In this document: positions 35,612 through 45,692 of the stretch, piece by piece | Layout: each line of letters opens with the position of its first letter | How positions within the stretch are numbered: position 1 is the first letter of the stretch | Assembly: GCA_963663365.2 (NCBI GenBank) | Contig: CAXXIH010000001.1 | Location: 1,116,001 to 1,180,000, forward strand | Reading direction: 5' to 3' | Length of the DNA: 64,000 bases | From: G963663365 sp963663365 | GTDB lineage: Bacteria > Hinthialibacterota > Hinthialibacteria > Hinthialibacterales > G963663365 | Position numbers and translations under genes: made by a program | Notes under the pieces: generated by a model | Seen by the model: the letters and a program-made list of their open reading frames with translations, nothing else | What the model was told of the DNA's origin: nothing | Databases searched by the model: none

Positions 35612-37063
35612 TTACTGTGCGATGGTGGCTTCTCGGAAGGTCCGAAGACGATTGTAGATTGGGGCGGGAAGTAGATTTTTAATTGTGCTTTTCCAACGAT
35701 AGATCCAAGGATTGAGTTCGGCCTTCAGCGAATCCCTGCGGCGTAAGACTTCTTCGATACTGAAATCGGGCGTCGCTATCCCGGCATAATCCATGTGGAA
35801 GACGACATTTTCTAAATCGGGATGCACCAGGTAATTGTTTTCTACGCAGATTTTATGCAATGGTGTGCCCGGATACGGTTTTGCAAAAAAGACTTCAAAG
35901 CGGTCCGCGCCTAAAGCCCGTAGATGCCGGCAGTATTTTCTACACCGTTCAAACGATTCTTTGCTTTCTCCCGGATAACCGATAATTACAAATATCAGCG
36001 TGCGCACACCATGTTTTTTGCACCAGCCGATAGCACGTTCTACATGCTCGAGTTTGAGGCGCTTATCCATCCGTTCTAGCTGATCGGGATCACCGTGTTC
36101 AAGGGGTAAATAAAGTCTTCGATTCCCGCTCTCGACGCAGAGTTCGATGAAGGCTTCATCCAGCGCATCAATACGAACTCCATTCGGGATTTCCCAAGTG
36201 AGTTCGATGCCTTTTTTTCGCAGTTCGATAATGCCCTCTAAAATAAGACGGGCACGTTTGAGGTCGATGGTGAGATTGTCGTCTTCAAATTCGATGTGGT
36301 TAACACCGTAACGTCCTACAAGATCTTCGATTTCTTCAACAACACGTCCCGCGCTATGAACCCGCCAGGTATGGCCCGAAATGGGATGGATCGAACAGAA
36401 ACCGCAGTCATAGGGGCAGCCCCGGGTTGTGACCATGGTTCCCGTGCGGCGGCCGACCAAACCGCGAGGCGACCGGGTGAGGTAGGTTTCCATGGGCAGT
36501 AGGTGGCGTGCCGGTTTGGGTAGCAAATCCAGGTCTCTTTTTGTCTCCCCTTGGCCGGTGTCGATGATCTCTCCATCGCGGCGGAAAACAAATCCGGGGA
36601 TGGTGCTCATATCTTCGCCGCCTAACAAACGCACCAGGGAGTATTCTCCCTCGCCACGCATGACGAAATCGACCGAATCGAATAGGGCCTCATAAGGAAT
36701 TGTCGAAGGGAAAACGCCGCCGAGCCCCAAAAGCACATGGGGGAAACGCTGCCTTATGGCTTCCGATAGTTCGCGGGCAATGATGCGGTTATTCGTGAAG
36801 GGACAAGTGATGCCGATAAATCCGGTTTTTTCAGGGATCAGATCGAGAATTTCGTCATAAGGCAATCCCCAGCGGTTTACGGACTGATAGGGCAAAACCA
36901 CACGTGAACAGCGGTCCAGGCCCAAGGCCACAGCATCGATGACCCTAACCTCGTGACCGGCCTCTTCAAGTGCCGCACCCAAATAGGCCAGACCCAAATT
37001 TTGAGATACAAACTCCAGTTCACCAGGAAAGAACCAGGGCGCATTGATGAGCGTTACATGCAT
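35612..37063 (-). CDS. B12-binding-type radical SAM protein
   Basis: This 483-residue protein has an N-terminal cobalamin-binding-like Rossmann fold (NAPWFFPGELEFVSQNLGL, ITCPFTN, LLGLGGVFPS) and a radical SAM domain whose cluster cysteines C216, C220 and C223 lie in RGCPYDCGFCS. Such proteins carry out radical methylations, ring formations or tailoring steps; the substrate cannot be read from the sequence. The C-terminal region is not recognised. It may be co-directional with carA, 129 bases downstream, but that gap is ordinary. Confidence 0.85.
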   Translation of the reverse strand: MHVTLINAPWFFPGELEFVSQNLGLAYLGAALEEAGHEVRVIDAVALGLDRCSRVVLPYQSVNRWGLPYDEILDLIPEKTGFIGITCPFTNNRIIARELSEAIRQRFPHVLLGLGGVFPSTIPYEALFDSVDFVMRGEGEYSLVRLLGGEDMSTIPGFVFRRDGEIIDTGQGETKRDLDLLPKPARHLLPMETYLTRSPRGLVGRRTGTMVTTRGCPYDCGFCSIHPISGHTWRVHSAGRVVEEIEDLVGRYGVNHIEFEDDNLTIDLKRARLILEGIIELRKKGIELTWEIPNGVRIDALDEAFIELCVESGNRRLYLPLEHGDPDQLERMDKRLKLEHVERAIGWCKKHGVRTLIFVIIGYPGESKESFERCRKYCRHLRALGADRFEVFFAKPYPGTPLHKICVENNYLVHPDLENVVFHMDYAGIATPDFSIEEVLRRRDSLKAELNPWIYRWKSTIKNLLPAPIYNRLRTFREATIAQ

Positions 37064-37192
37064 AATTCAGACGTCCCCGGGAGAGTCTAACCAGGGCTGT
37101 GGGGACAGCAAGGCGGGATGACTGATGAAATAGACAGATGAATGAACCTTTTGCATGTTGGCAGGTGTCCGGTTGAGCCGTCTGCCCCGCAT

Positions 37193-38392
37193 TTAACGGC
37201 TCTCTTCCATCAGTTTGACAAAACGGTCGAAATGATAAGAAGCATCGTGCGGGCCGGGACTTGCTTCGGGGTGATACTGCACGGAGAAATATCGTTCCTT
37301 TTTGTTCTCCAGACCTTCAACCGTTTGATCGTTTAAATTGATGTGCGTGACGGTAACGCCTTTATCTAAAAGAGAGTCGGTATCGACACAGAAACCATGG
37401 TTTTGCGATGTGATTTCGACTTCACCGGTAGCCAGGTCTTTAACCGGCTGATTACCGCCCCGGTGGCCGAACTTAAGTTTGTAGGTCTTGCCTCCTGCTG
37501 CACTGCCCAAAATCTGGTGCCCGAGACAAATCCCGAAAATCGGCATCTTGCCCAATAGCGTTCTGACTGTTTCGATTCCATCGGTTACCGGTTCCGGATC
37601 TCCCGGGCCATTGGAGAGAAAAAGGCCATCCGGCTTCTTCGCCAGAATCGCCTCGGCTGGAGTAGACGAAGGCACGACATGAACTTTGCATCCGCGGCTG
37701 GTGAGATGCCTCAAGATGTTCTGTTTGATGCCGAAATCCATGGCGATCACATTGAATCGTGCTTCCGGTTGATCTTTAAGGTGGCGGTATTGATCTCCAT
37801 AGATGTTGTGAGAATTGATGTCCAGCGGGTGGAGACATTCTATCCAATCGTAAGCCTCTTGGGCTGTGACGTATTTAACCAGGTTACTGCCTGCCATATC
37901 CGGCACTTGCCGGGCTTGGTCCACTGCGTCATCCGGATTTTCCACAGAGGTTGTGATTATCCCCCGCAGAACGCCACCTGAGCGTAATTTGCGCACGAGA
38001 GCACGTGTGTCGATGCCTTCGAGGCCCATCACACCGTTTTCGGCCAGCCAATCTTCCAAACGTTTTTGACTTCTCCAATTACTCGGCGCCCCCGTTCGGG
38101 TAGGGCGGCTTAATTCTTTTACGATAAAACCGGCCACTTGAATCTTGTCCGACTCGACATCCTCTGGTGCGACACCGTAGTTGCCGATTTGGGTGTAAGT
38201 CATCGTCACAATTTGGCCATAATACGATGGATCAGTGAGTATCTCTTGATACCCGGTCATCGATGTATTGAAAACCACTTCACCTCGAGCGCCTTCAACC
38301 GCGCCAAATGCGCGGCCGTGATAGATTGTTCCGTCTTCTAAGGCGAGTATGGCGGGAGGTCCGGATTGTTTGCTCATTCTTAGACTCTGCAT
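37193..38392 (-). CDS. carA: Carbamoyl-phosphate synthase small subunit
   Basis: This 399-residue protein has the N-terminal CarA domain (VVFNTSMTGYQEILTDPSY, GGVLRGIITT) and a class I glutamine amidotransferase domain with GICLGHQILG (nucleophile cysteine 289) and the catalytic YHPEA. It supplies ammonia from glutamine to CarB for carbamoyl phosphate, used in pyrimidine and arginine synthesis. carB is not in the window. The start could be ATG 38392 or the ATG five codons later (MSKQSG), neither with a strong ribosome site. Confidence 0.95.
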   Translation of the reverse strand: MQSLRMSKQSGPPAILALEDGTIYHGRAFGAVEGARGEVVFNTSMTGYQEILTDPSYYGQIVTMTYTQIGNYGVAPEDVESDKIQVAGFIVKELSRPTRTGAPSNWRSQKRLEDWLAENGVMGLEGIDTRALVRKLRSGGVLRGIITTSVENPDDAVDQARQVPDMAGSNLVKYVTAQEAYDWIECLHPLDINSHNIYGDQYRHLKDQPEARFNVIAMDFGIKQNILRHLTSRGCKVHVVPSSTPAEAILAKKPDGLFLSNGPGDPEPVTDGIETVRTLLGKMPIFGICLGHQILGSAAGGKTYKLKFGHRGGNQPVKDLATGEVEITSQNHGFCVDTDSLLDKGVTVTHINLNDQTVEGLENKKERYFSVQYHPEASPGPHDASYHFDRFVKLMEESR

Positions 38393-38526
38393 AAAAAGTT
38401 TCTTAAAGTGTGCAGGATGAAACGGCCCCGGGGAAGTGTAAACGGTTCGCCTGGATTAGTCTGTTGCCGTGGATTTGTGATGAAATGATGGCGCAAAAGG
38501 TGTAAAAGCCTAATACTGACAGGACT

Positions 38527-39597
38527 ATGGAACGATTCCCCCGCTATTCCATTGTGATTCCGGTTTTTAATGGCTCCTCTACACTTGGGGCGACGTTGGA
38601 GGCAGTTCAGCGTCTGGAAGGACCCGCGTTTGAGGTACTTGTCGCCGATGACGCCTCTACAGATGAAACGGCTGCCGTTGCCAAACAGTATGGCGCAGAT
38701 GTTGTCCGCCTGGAGACGAATTCCGGTCCTGCAACGGCGCGAACACGAGGGGCGGAACAAGCGCGTGGCGAAATCCTTATCTTTACTGACGACGATGTAT
38801 GGGTTCCGCCTGATATGCTGACTCGTTTTGAAGAATGCTTTACGCAATTCGAGCCAGAGGCGGCACAGGGAACGTTTAGCGATGCCTGTCCGTATCCCAA
38901 CTTGATTTCGCAATACAAGAATCTTTACAACCGTATCGTTATTCTACGTTTGCCGGAGTGGATCGACACGACTTTTACCTCTGTGACTGCCGTGAAGCGG
39001 GATGCTTTTTTTGCATGTGGCGGATTTGATACCAACATTCGAGGGGCCTCTGTGGAAGACCGAACCTTGGGCCGGAATTTGATCCGCCATGGATGCCGTA
39101 TCCGCCTGCTGCCCGGTTTAGAGGTTGTCCATAATAAACATCTGAGCCTTTGGGGATTGCTAAAGAATCAGTTTCGGCGTTCCCGTGATTTGGCCAGACT
39201 GCTTCTGCGAAATAGGTGCGAGACTCAATCCAAACAAGATTCACCGGAACCGTCCGCTCCATCCGCCGGAAGCGGTGTTGCCGAAGGGGGGCGGTTCGGC
39301 ACCAATGCCCCTACGACAATGGCTAGGCTGCCCGCTGCCTATGGCGCAGCATTTTTCCTTTTATTGGGCTGGTGTTCTCCTTTTGGGTGGGCATCTGTGA
39401 TTTTCGATTTGGCCGGTTTGTTGTGCTTAATTGCATTTTTGTGTTTTGCCTGGCCGATTACAAAGGCTTTTACCGTTGCTCGAGGCTGGGGATTCGCTCT
39501 GGCGACTCTGCCGGTCAATCTGCTGGATGCCTTCGCAAGCGGGGCCGGTGTGGCTTGGGGACTATTTTCCTATCTTTTTCTTAAAAAAAAGTACTGA
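38527..39597 (+). CDS. Family 2 glycosyltransferase with C-terminal membrane helices
   Basis: This 356-residue protein begins with a GT-A domain: IPVFNG, the nucleotide-binding VADDAS (D41-D42), the metal-binding DDD at 88-90 and VEDRTLGRN as a catalytic-region motif. Two to three hydrophobic segments near the C-terminus (AAFFLLLGWCSPFGW, LLCLIAFLCFAWP) anchor it in the membrane. It probably adds sugars to a lipid carrier or surface polysaccharide. AGG is seen before the ATG. A strong terminator follows directly. Confidence 0.85.
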   Translation: MERFPRYSIVIPVFNGSSTLGATLEAVQRLEGPAFEVLVADDASTDETAAVAKQYGADVVRLETNSGPATARTRGAEQARGEILIFTDDDVWVPPDMLTRFEECFTQFEPEAAQGTFSDACPYPNLISQYKNLYNRIVILRLPEWIDTTFTSVTAVKRDAFFACGGFDTNIRGASVEDRTLGRNLIRHGCRIRLLPGLEVVHNKHLSLWGLLKNQFRRSRDLARLLLRNRCETQSKQDSPEPSAPSAGSGVAEGGRFGTNAPTTMARLPAAYGAAFFLLLGWCSPFGWASVIFDLAGLLCLIAFLCFAWPITKAFTVARGWGFALATLPVNLLDAFASGAGVAWGLFSYLFLKKKY

Positions 39598-39598
39598 G

Positions 39599-39637
39599 CC
39601 CTGTATGTGCAATTTCATGCACATACAGGGTGTTTTA
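39599..39637 (+). terminator. Rho-independent terminator of the glycosyltransferase gene
   Basis: CCCTGTATGTGC (39599-39610) pairs with GCACATACAGGG (39619-39630) in a perfect twelve-base stem with an eight-base loop, followed by TGTTTTATT. The first base of the stem is two bases after the stop codon. Confidence 0.9.
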
Positions 39638-39718
39638 TTGCTACACTAGAGCAACCGTGATATCCGAGACTTGTCCGAATATCCTGTTCTGAGACCTGGC
39701 TTGGGCTGACGATCCATC

Positions 39719-42709
39719 ATGATTTTACCATCTGTCCCGCCGGTATGGCGTAATCGTCTTATCTTATGTTTATGTTTTTCCGCTGTGGTTTTGTTGGGTG
39801 GCGTGGATTGTAATGCGGATAGTTCGCCTATTTTGAGCGAAACGGTTTATTATCTTCGTCCTGCCACCGTTGATGGTTTATTCGACGACACATTGCGGAC
39901 CTACAATCCCTATATCCATTTCACCGGAATGTTGAAGTCTGACGCGGTCTGGACTCTAAAGACCGATGTCATGACGAGTTCGTTTTTTGTTGAAAGCGCG
40001 ACTTTTACGGGATTGGAACTCACGGAAGCGTTTGGCACGCGGATGGAGGCCCAACTCTATTTGCGGCGGAATAGCGCTGTGAATTTGATGGGTAATGCGA
40101 CGTTGGATCCTTCGCCTCCGCTGCAAGGCACACCCAGGCCTTTTACTGTTCCTTTCACAATGAGCCGGTCTTTTTCTGTCGCTGAGGATGATGTTATCGA
40201 ACTCCGTTTGCGCCCCCAGGGAGGACCGGTGGCGTTTCGTAATTTTCCAGGTTCTGAACCCGCTCGTCTGCTGATTACAAAACAGGAACCGCAATGGTTG
40301 ATTGAGGATTTTGAGTCCTACGCTCGCGGCAGCCGGGTTTTATTCGGTCCGGCGCACGAATCCTTATGGCCGGAAGACATTGTTTCGTATTCGGGCACGG
40401 CCCGTGTGACGACTGATGAGTCAAACGATCTTCTCGATCCGGATATCGGTGAACCGGGTAGCCGTTCCTATGCCGTGCAATGGTTGTGGAAAGAAAACGC
40501 AGGCGAAGCGGCAATCGCTGTTTTGGAAAGCAGGGGAGAACTCATCAATCCTCAACCGATTATCGATTATTCATTCGGCCTTTCACTGAATATTCTTTAT
40601 CGGGAGGGACCTCCGCTGGGGGTGGCTCTATTAACCTATGATGAACCTGAATCCGGTGAAATCGGCTCGCCTGCATCGGTGACCGGCGCCATAGAAATCA
40701 TCGGCGCTGTCAAAGATGATTCCGAGCAATTCGTGCCCGAATATACAATCACTGCCGGTCCCGATTGGCAGTACATTTATTTTGATATCCCGAATGAGCC
40801 AATTGCCAATTTTTCGGGAGGCAATGGAAAACTGGCCGGATCGCTGGGCAGTCTTGCGGGACTGGCTTTTATCCGCCAATCGACCGAGCAGGTCTCTGTC
40901 TCGCTCTATTTGGATGATATTTATGTGGGCGAGGCTCAAAACCCGATTGTTCCCCCCACACCTACTCCTACACCTTCGCCCACTGCAACATCAACACCCA
41001 CACCTCCTATTGATGAGATTTCGATTCAGGGCGATTTCCGTGCTGAACCGGTAGCGCGTTTGGGGGCGTACGGTTTGACATTCACGTCCGGGGGGACTCT
41101 GGGGAATCGGCTCTTTGTTGCCGGGGCCACTCAATTGGTTCGGATTGATCCCGGCTATGTCCAAGTTCCATGGACCAATGGAAGCGCAAAGGGATTATCA
41201 TTCAACGGGGAAATCCTCCCGGAATCGTATGATATTCCGGAATTCCTTGTCCATTTGGATCGTGCCCTGGATGAGATTAGGCCCGATCATCCGCTCCGTC
41301 TCATCGCCATTAGCAAAACAGGTGCGATAACTATTCGATCAGCCACGTTGGGTTTTGATATTGGTCCTTTTGGATTGGCGGTCCCCCCGGTGGATAGTGA
41401 TTGGCCGGCCGGCGTCTATGTGGCTGAGGCATCCGGTGATGAGCCCGGCATCAAACGTGTTCTATCCGATGGAACGTCGGAATTAATTGTGGCTGCAACA
41501 CGATTTCCCGGCGATCCACGCTCAATCGCTTTTGGACGCGGGGAGCCATTCGGGACGGATTTGTTTGTTACGATTCGTGGAGATGACGATCTTTATTCGG
41601 TAGATTCAAGCGGACGTACCCGGCGTTTCGCTTTTGATGTTATTGGTGAAACGGTTGAGACTGATTTCTCTCCTCTTGGCGCCATGGCACAAACCAGCGG
41701 CGATAGTCTTGGAGAGTGGTTATACTTCTCGCGTTTGGACGGACCGAATGAACTTTACCGAGTTTCGGCATTTGGGCGTAGCGAATTTTTTGCCGATTTT
41801 GGAGACCTTCCCGTACGCGGTTTGGCTTTTGATGAGAGTGGCGAATATGGCGGATATCTTTATGTGGCCGCCGGAGAATGGGTGTTTTTGATTGACGCGG
41901 GCGCGGAAGTCACGCCGACGGCAACACCTACGGATACGCCAAGCCCCACAGATACGCCGGATCCCGAAGCGACTGTAACGCCCACACCGACTCCTTCGCT
42001 AACCGGAACAGAGACACCGACTCCCAGTTCTACTCCAACCGATTTACCCACTTCCGAACCTGACCCGAGCATTACGCCTTCAAATACTCCAACACCGGAT
42101 GAGAATGCAACGCCGACCTTAACTCCCACCCCAACCGCAACGGAGACTCCGATTCCATTTGAGATTCCCGAGCCAATCGCTGTCTTTCATTTAGATGAGT
42201 CATTGGAAGAAGAGGGCTTTTTGGTTTTCCCGGGCGGGATGGATGGCTTGTATTCAGCCGGATTGTTGGTCGAAAGTGCGAATGTTCCCGGGTCCAGCCG
42301 TTTTGAAGATGCCAGTAACGGTACCGGGCTTTTAATCGGAACGGGGCCTGGGCAAGTTATGTCGATCATCGGTAATCCCGATCAATATGTTGAAGGTGAT
42401 GGAATTCTTCTGCTGACAGCATCGGTCCAGGCGACCGGCTCGGGAGCGACAATTTATTTAATCGGTCTCGATGCTCGTTTTGACGGTTCGATGTCCTATT
42501 CCGCTCCTAAGGATAGCGAATCGTTTACCGATGGCTGGCACCGATTGACTGTGTTGATCGATGCTCGGGGAGGCGGAGTCATTCCCATGATACAGGTCGC
42601 CAACGAAAGCAGCAGCAAATCTGTAATTGTCTATATCGATGAATTTAAGGTCTACGCCATCGAAAAAGACCGCGCATATCCGGGTGATTTGTTCGGCGAT
42701 GCGGAATAG
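39719..42709 (+). CDS. Large secreted multi-domain protein with Thr-Pro linkers
   Basis: This protein has 996 residues. After a signal peptide (LCLCFSAVVLLGGVDC) come beta-rich regions (about 35-180 and 190-410), one resembling a carbohydrate- or ligand-binding sandwich with LYLDDIYVGEA near its end. A first Thr-Pro linker lies near 418-432, then a propeller-like region (about 440-730: AISKTGAITIRSATLGF, VLSDGTSELIVAATRFPGDPRSIAFG). A long Thr-Pro linker spans about 735-815, and a C-terminal domain of 180 residues ends the protein. Such proteins are typical cell-surface or polysaccharide-binding proteins, but no catalytic motif is visible. It converges on the hybrid kinase gene after 26 bases. 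Confidence 0.7.
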   Translation: MILPSVPPVWRNRLILCLCFSAVVLLGGVDCNADSSPILSETVYYLRPATVDGLFDDTLRTYNPYIHFTGMLKSDAVWTLKTDVMTSSFFVESATFTGLELTEAFGTRMEAQLYLRRNSAVNLMGNATLDPSPPLQGTPRPFTVPFTMSRSFSVAEDDVIELRLRPQGGPVAFRNFPGSEPARLLITKQEPQWLIEDFESYARGSRVLFGPAHESLWPEDIVSYSGTARVTTDESNDLLDPDIGEPGSRSYAVQWLWKENAGEAAIAVLESRGELINPQPIIDYSFGLSLNILYREGPPLGVALLTYDEPESGEIGSPASVTGAIEIIGAVKDDSEQFVPEYTITAGPDWQYIYFDIPNEPIANFSGGNGKLAGSLGSLAGLAFIRQSTEQVSVSLYLDDIYVGEAQNPIVPPTPTPTPSPTATSTPTPPIDEISIQGDFRAEPVARLGAYGLTFTSGGTLGNRLFVAGATQLVRIDPGYVQVPWTNGSAKGLSFNGEILPESYDIPEFLVHLDRALDEIRPDHPLRLIAISKTGAITIRSATLGFDIGPFGLAVPPVDSDWPAGVYVAEASGDEPGIKRVLSDGTSELIVAATRFPGDPRSIAFGRGEPFGTDLFVTIRGDDDLYSVDSSGRTRRFAFDVIGETVETDFSPLGAMAQTSGDSLGEWLYFSRLDGPNELYRVSAFGRSEFFADFGDLPVRGLAFDESGEYGGYLYVAAGEWVFLIDAGAEVTPTATPTDTPSPTDTPDPEATVTPTPTPSLTGTETPTPSSTPTDLPTSEPDPSITPSNTPTPDENATPTLTPTPTATETPIPFEIPEPIAVFHLDESLEEEGFLVFPGGMDGLYSAGLLVESANVPGSSRFEDASNGTGLLIGTGPGQVMSIIGNPDQYVEGDGILLLTASVQATGSGATIYLIGLDARFDGSMSYSAPKDSESFTDGWHRLTVLIDARGGGVIPMIQVANESSSKSVIVYIDEFKVYAIEKDRAYPGDLFGDAE

Positions 42710-42735
42710 CCTTGCATTGGTTCCTGTTGTATATC

Positions 42736-45138
42736 TTATGAAATATCTACTTTGACCATATTCATATCGAGCAATTTGCGGACTTTTTGTAGCAGCGTGA
42801 CCGGTGTATATGGTTTGCGAATAAAGGGAGTGTCTTTATCGGGGACAAAACTCTCATCGGTCGTCGCCGGATCGTAACCGCTGCAAAATACGGCCTTAAT
42901 GTCCGATTTGATACTTTTACATTTTTCTAAGGCTTCTCTGCCGCCGATCTTTGGCATGACAACATCTAAAATAACCAAGTCGATTTTCTGGCAGTTTTCT
43001 TTAAATGCTTTTACTGCTTCCTCACCGTCTTTTGCCGTAATGACCTGATACCCATGATTTTCTAGTACACGTGCCGCGAGGTTTAGTACCAGAGGTTCGT
43101 CTTCGGCCACGAGTATGGTCTCAGTTCCGGATGGCGCCGAAACATCTTTCTTTTCATTTTTTTCTTTTTCGGTGTTGATGGGCACAACCGGGAAATAAAC
43201 ACTAAAGACTGTCCCCTTATCCAATTGGCTTTCGACTTGAATGAGTCCATTGTGCTGTTTTACGATTCCATAAACCAGCGAGAGCCCTAATCCAGTCCCC
43301 TTTCCCTCACCTTTTGTTGTGTAAAACGGTTCGAAAATACGCTCCAGGACTTCTTTAGTCATTCCGGCGCCCGTGTCACGGACTGACATACGAACATAGT
43401 CGCCAGCCTTTGCCCAGGCGTGGAATTCGCAGAAACCGGCATCCAATGTCACATTTTCCGTGCTGATTCCGATTTTACCGCCTCTGGGCATGGCGTCTCT
43501 TGCATTGACACATAGATTCATTAAAACCTGATCCAACATACCCGGATCCGCGCGTACGGTATTAATCGACTCGCCTAGACTCATATTGAGTTCAATGTGC
43601 TCTCCAATCAATCTCCTAAGCATTTTTGCGACATCGGCAATGACCGTGTTGAGGTTAAGGTTGACCGGATCCAAGGTTTGCCGCCGGCTGAATGTCAATA
43701 ATTGACGCGTTAATGAACCAGCCCGTTCGGCGGCCTTCTGAACACCAATAAGGTCATGAAAATGTTTTGTATCCGGCGATATTTCTCTCATTGCCATTTC
43801 TGTGTAGCCAAGAATCGCCTGTAGGAGATTGTTGAAATCATGAGCTACGCCACCTGCCAAGTGTCCGACCGCCTCCATTTTTTGGGCGTGACGGAGCTGT
43901 TCTTCAAGCTGTTTGTGTGTATGTTCTGCAACTCTCTTTTCTGTAATATCTTCTCCCGAACTTAAGACGCCGATGATATTTCCATTTTCATCTTTCCAGT
44001 AGGCGTTATGCCATGCGATCATTCTTTCATTGCCTTCACGGTTGATAACACGGCCGACTTTATATTCGGGTAAACTAGCATTTCCATTTATTACTCTTTC
44101 GAATAGTGTTTTGGCTCTGGCAATATCCTGTCTGGGGAGGAATGTATCGAACCACTTTTTCCCTACAATCTCATGTGCTTCAAGTCCAAGACATTCGCAA
44201 CCCCTGCGGTTGATGAGCTGCACCTTTTGGTCTTTGCCAATGACAATCATGATAACAGCTGCAATATCCAGAAAATCCTGAGCCCGGTCTTTTTCTTTTC
44301 GCAATGCTTCAGCGGCTCGTTGATGGATGCTAATGTCCCGCGCGATCGACAAGGCGAGTGTTTGCCCTTCGTATTCGATAAGGCCGCTGTTGATTTCTAC
44401 GGTGATGCGTCTGCCTGATTTTGCCGTCAATTCACGAGTGAAAACGAGGCTGCCTTTGTTTATTAATGTTTGCAACGCTTCTGAACCAACTTTTTCATTC
44501 CGGTTAATGAAATCGTAGGGACTGAGATTTAAAAGTTCTTCCCGGCTGTAACCCAGAAGAGCGCATGCTGTGTCATTGACTTCAACAAACCGGTCGGCCA
44601 AGTTGTCTTCTGTAAACCCATGTATAAAAATAGCATCGCTGCATTTATTAAAAAGCAGCTGGTATTTTCCCTCGCTTACCTGTAAGCCACTTTCTGCTTG
44701 TTCCCTGTTGGCTATTTCCGTTTTCAAATTCTCTAGTGTTTTTTTGATGTCAGCTGTTTGTTCGTCTACGCGATTTTGCAGTTGTTCCCTCTCTTGACGT
44801 AGCGCATCTTCGGCCTCCTTGCGCAAAACCACATTTCGATGGATGTATTCGCAGGCGATAAAAAGCACGAATGCTGTGGCCGCAAGGATTATGAGATCAT
44901 CTCGCCAACCTTTACTGAATAGAATCAAGACGGCGCCAGAAAATGAGATTATTGCTGCGACGACGGGAATATAGACACGATTTTCGTATTGATGGGCTGA
45001 ATAAATTGCCGGAATAATTAAGAAGTATAAAAGGTTAAATGGGTCGCCGATGCCGACGGTGATAAAGGCGCCTAGACACAATGCGATTATTGAGGTTGAT
45101 AACCATAGAAGATATGTCATTTTATTGTGGGTGGCCAT
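42736..45138 (-). CDS. Hybrid sensor histidine kinase with PAS domains and receiver
   Basis: This protein has 800 residues. About four membrane helices (7-93) are followed by a coiled coil (about 100-150), two PAS domains (about 153-275 and 283-400) and the kinase: phospho-accepting H433 in GGVAHDFNNLL, the N-box NLCVNARDAM and the G-box DTGAGM with GTGLGL. It ends with a receiver domain whose phospho-acceptor is D725 (LVILDVVMP). It senses an unknown membrane or cytoplasmic signal and relays to an unidentified partner. No response regulator is next to it. The ATG has no clear ribosome site. The 550-base upstream gap contains hairpins described separately. Confidence 0.9.
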   Translation of the reverse strand: MATHNKMTYLLWLSTSIIALCLGAFITVGIGDPFNLLYFLIIPAIYSAHQYENRVYIPVVAAIISFSGAVLILFSKGWRDDLIILAATAFVLFIACEYIHRNVVLRKEAEDALRQEREQLQNRVDEQTADIKKTLENLKTEIANREQAESGLQVSEGKYQLLFNKCSDAIFIHGFTEDNLADRFVEVNDTACALLGYSREELLNLSPYDFINRNEKVGSEALQTLINKGSLVFTRELTAKSGRRITVEINSGLIEYEGQTLALSIARDISIHQRAAEALRKEKDRAQDFLDIAAVIMIVIGKDQKVQLINRRGCECLGLEAHEIVGKKWFDTFLPRQDIARAKTLFERVINGNASLPEYKVGRVINREGNERMIAWHNAYWKDENGNIIGVLSSGEDITEKRVAEHTHKQLEEQLRHAQKMEAVGHLAGGVAHDFNNLLQAILGYTEMAMREISPDTKHFHDLIGVQKAAERAGSLTRQLLTFSRRQTLDPVNLNLNTVIADVAKMLRRLIGEHIELNMSLGESINTVRADPGMLDQVLMNLCVNARDAMPRGGKIGISTENVTLDAGFCEFHAWAKAGDYVRMSVRDTGAGMTKEVLERIFEPFYTTKGEGKGTGLGLSLVYGIVKQHNGLIQVESQLDKGTVFSVYFPVVPINTEKEKNEKKDVSAPSGTETILVAEDEPLVLNLAARVLENHGYQVITAKDGEEAVKAFKENCQKIDLVILDVVMPKIGGREALEKCKSIKSDIKAVFCSGYDPATTDESFVPDKDTPFIRKPYTPVTLLQKVRKLLDMNMVKVDIS

Positions 45139-45205
45139 GAGTGTTACCAGTTACTGGATAATCACATTAATAATCCCAACGCCTAAATGAGGTTTTTATC
45201 AAACG

Positions 45206-45283
45206 TTCGTTGTTTAACGAAAGTCTAAAAGACTGTTGTCAACATTGATCGCAGATTTTTGAAATCTGCGATCAAACATTTTT
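45206..45283 (+). ncRNA. Candidate structured RNA: three hairpins ending in a T-tract
   Basis: Three inverted repeats follow directly: TTCGTT/AACGAA (45206-45221, four-base loop), AGTCT/AGACT (45222-45234, three-base loop), and a perfect fourteen-base stem TTGATCGCAGATTT/AAATCTGCGATCAA (45245-45275, three-base loop) followed by ACATTTTT. On the plus strand the last hairpin plus T-run looks like a terminator although no plus-strand gene precedes it. It could terminate a small RNA, or be a structured 5' leader of the hybrid kinase if read on the minus strand. No promoter is assigned. Confidence 0.4.
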
Positions 45284-45311
45284 AAATAGTATTTGCCGTT
45301 CATCCGTTTCC

Positions 45312-45370
45312 TTTTGCAAAAGATGGACCATTACAAAATGCAAAATAATTTTACTTGAGGCCTTTTGCAT
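45312..45370. promoter_or_regulatory. Possible operator array of TTTTGCA sites
   Basis: TTTTGCA occurs at 45312-45318 inside the perfect palindrome CTTTTGCAAAAG (45311-45322), as its complement at 45339-45345, and again at 45363-45369, about 25 bases apart and in alternating orientation. ATGCAAAA and TTTTGCAT form an inverted repeat over 45338-45370. This could bind a dimeric regulator for the kinase or the glycosyltransferase at 45693. The rest of 45371-45692 is AT-rich and I see no gene in it. Confidence 0.35.
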
Positions 45371-45692
45371 GGACTGTTATCAAGGAATTCTCGAAATTAA
45401 GCGAAATCAAGTGTCTCAGATTGATATTTTAGATGTTTGGTTCGGACTCTTAATTTGAGAGATATCAAAAAAATGCTGTTAAGCTTCCTTTAGTGTCTGC
45501 CGCGGGAATAACCAAAAACTGATTGTAATCCACTATTGTAAAGAATAAGGATCAGCGCGATGTTAAGGACGCTGAACTTAAGGGGAAAATATCTGTAATC
45601 AGGGGATTTACGGAAATCGATTGGCGGTGATATAAGAAGTGGTGATTTCATTTCACGTATCCGAAACCTAACCCACTTCGTTTTGAGTAAAT

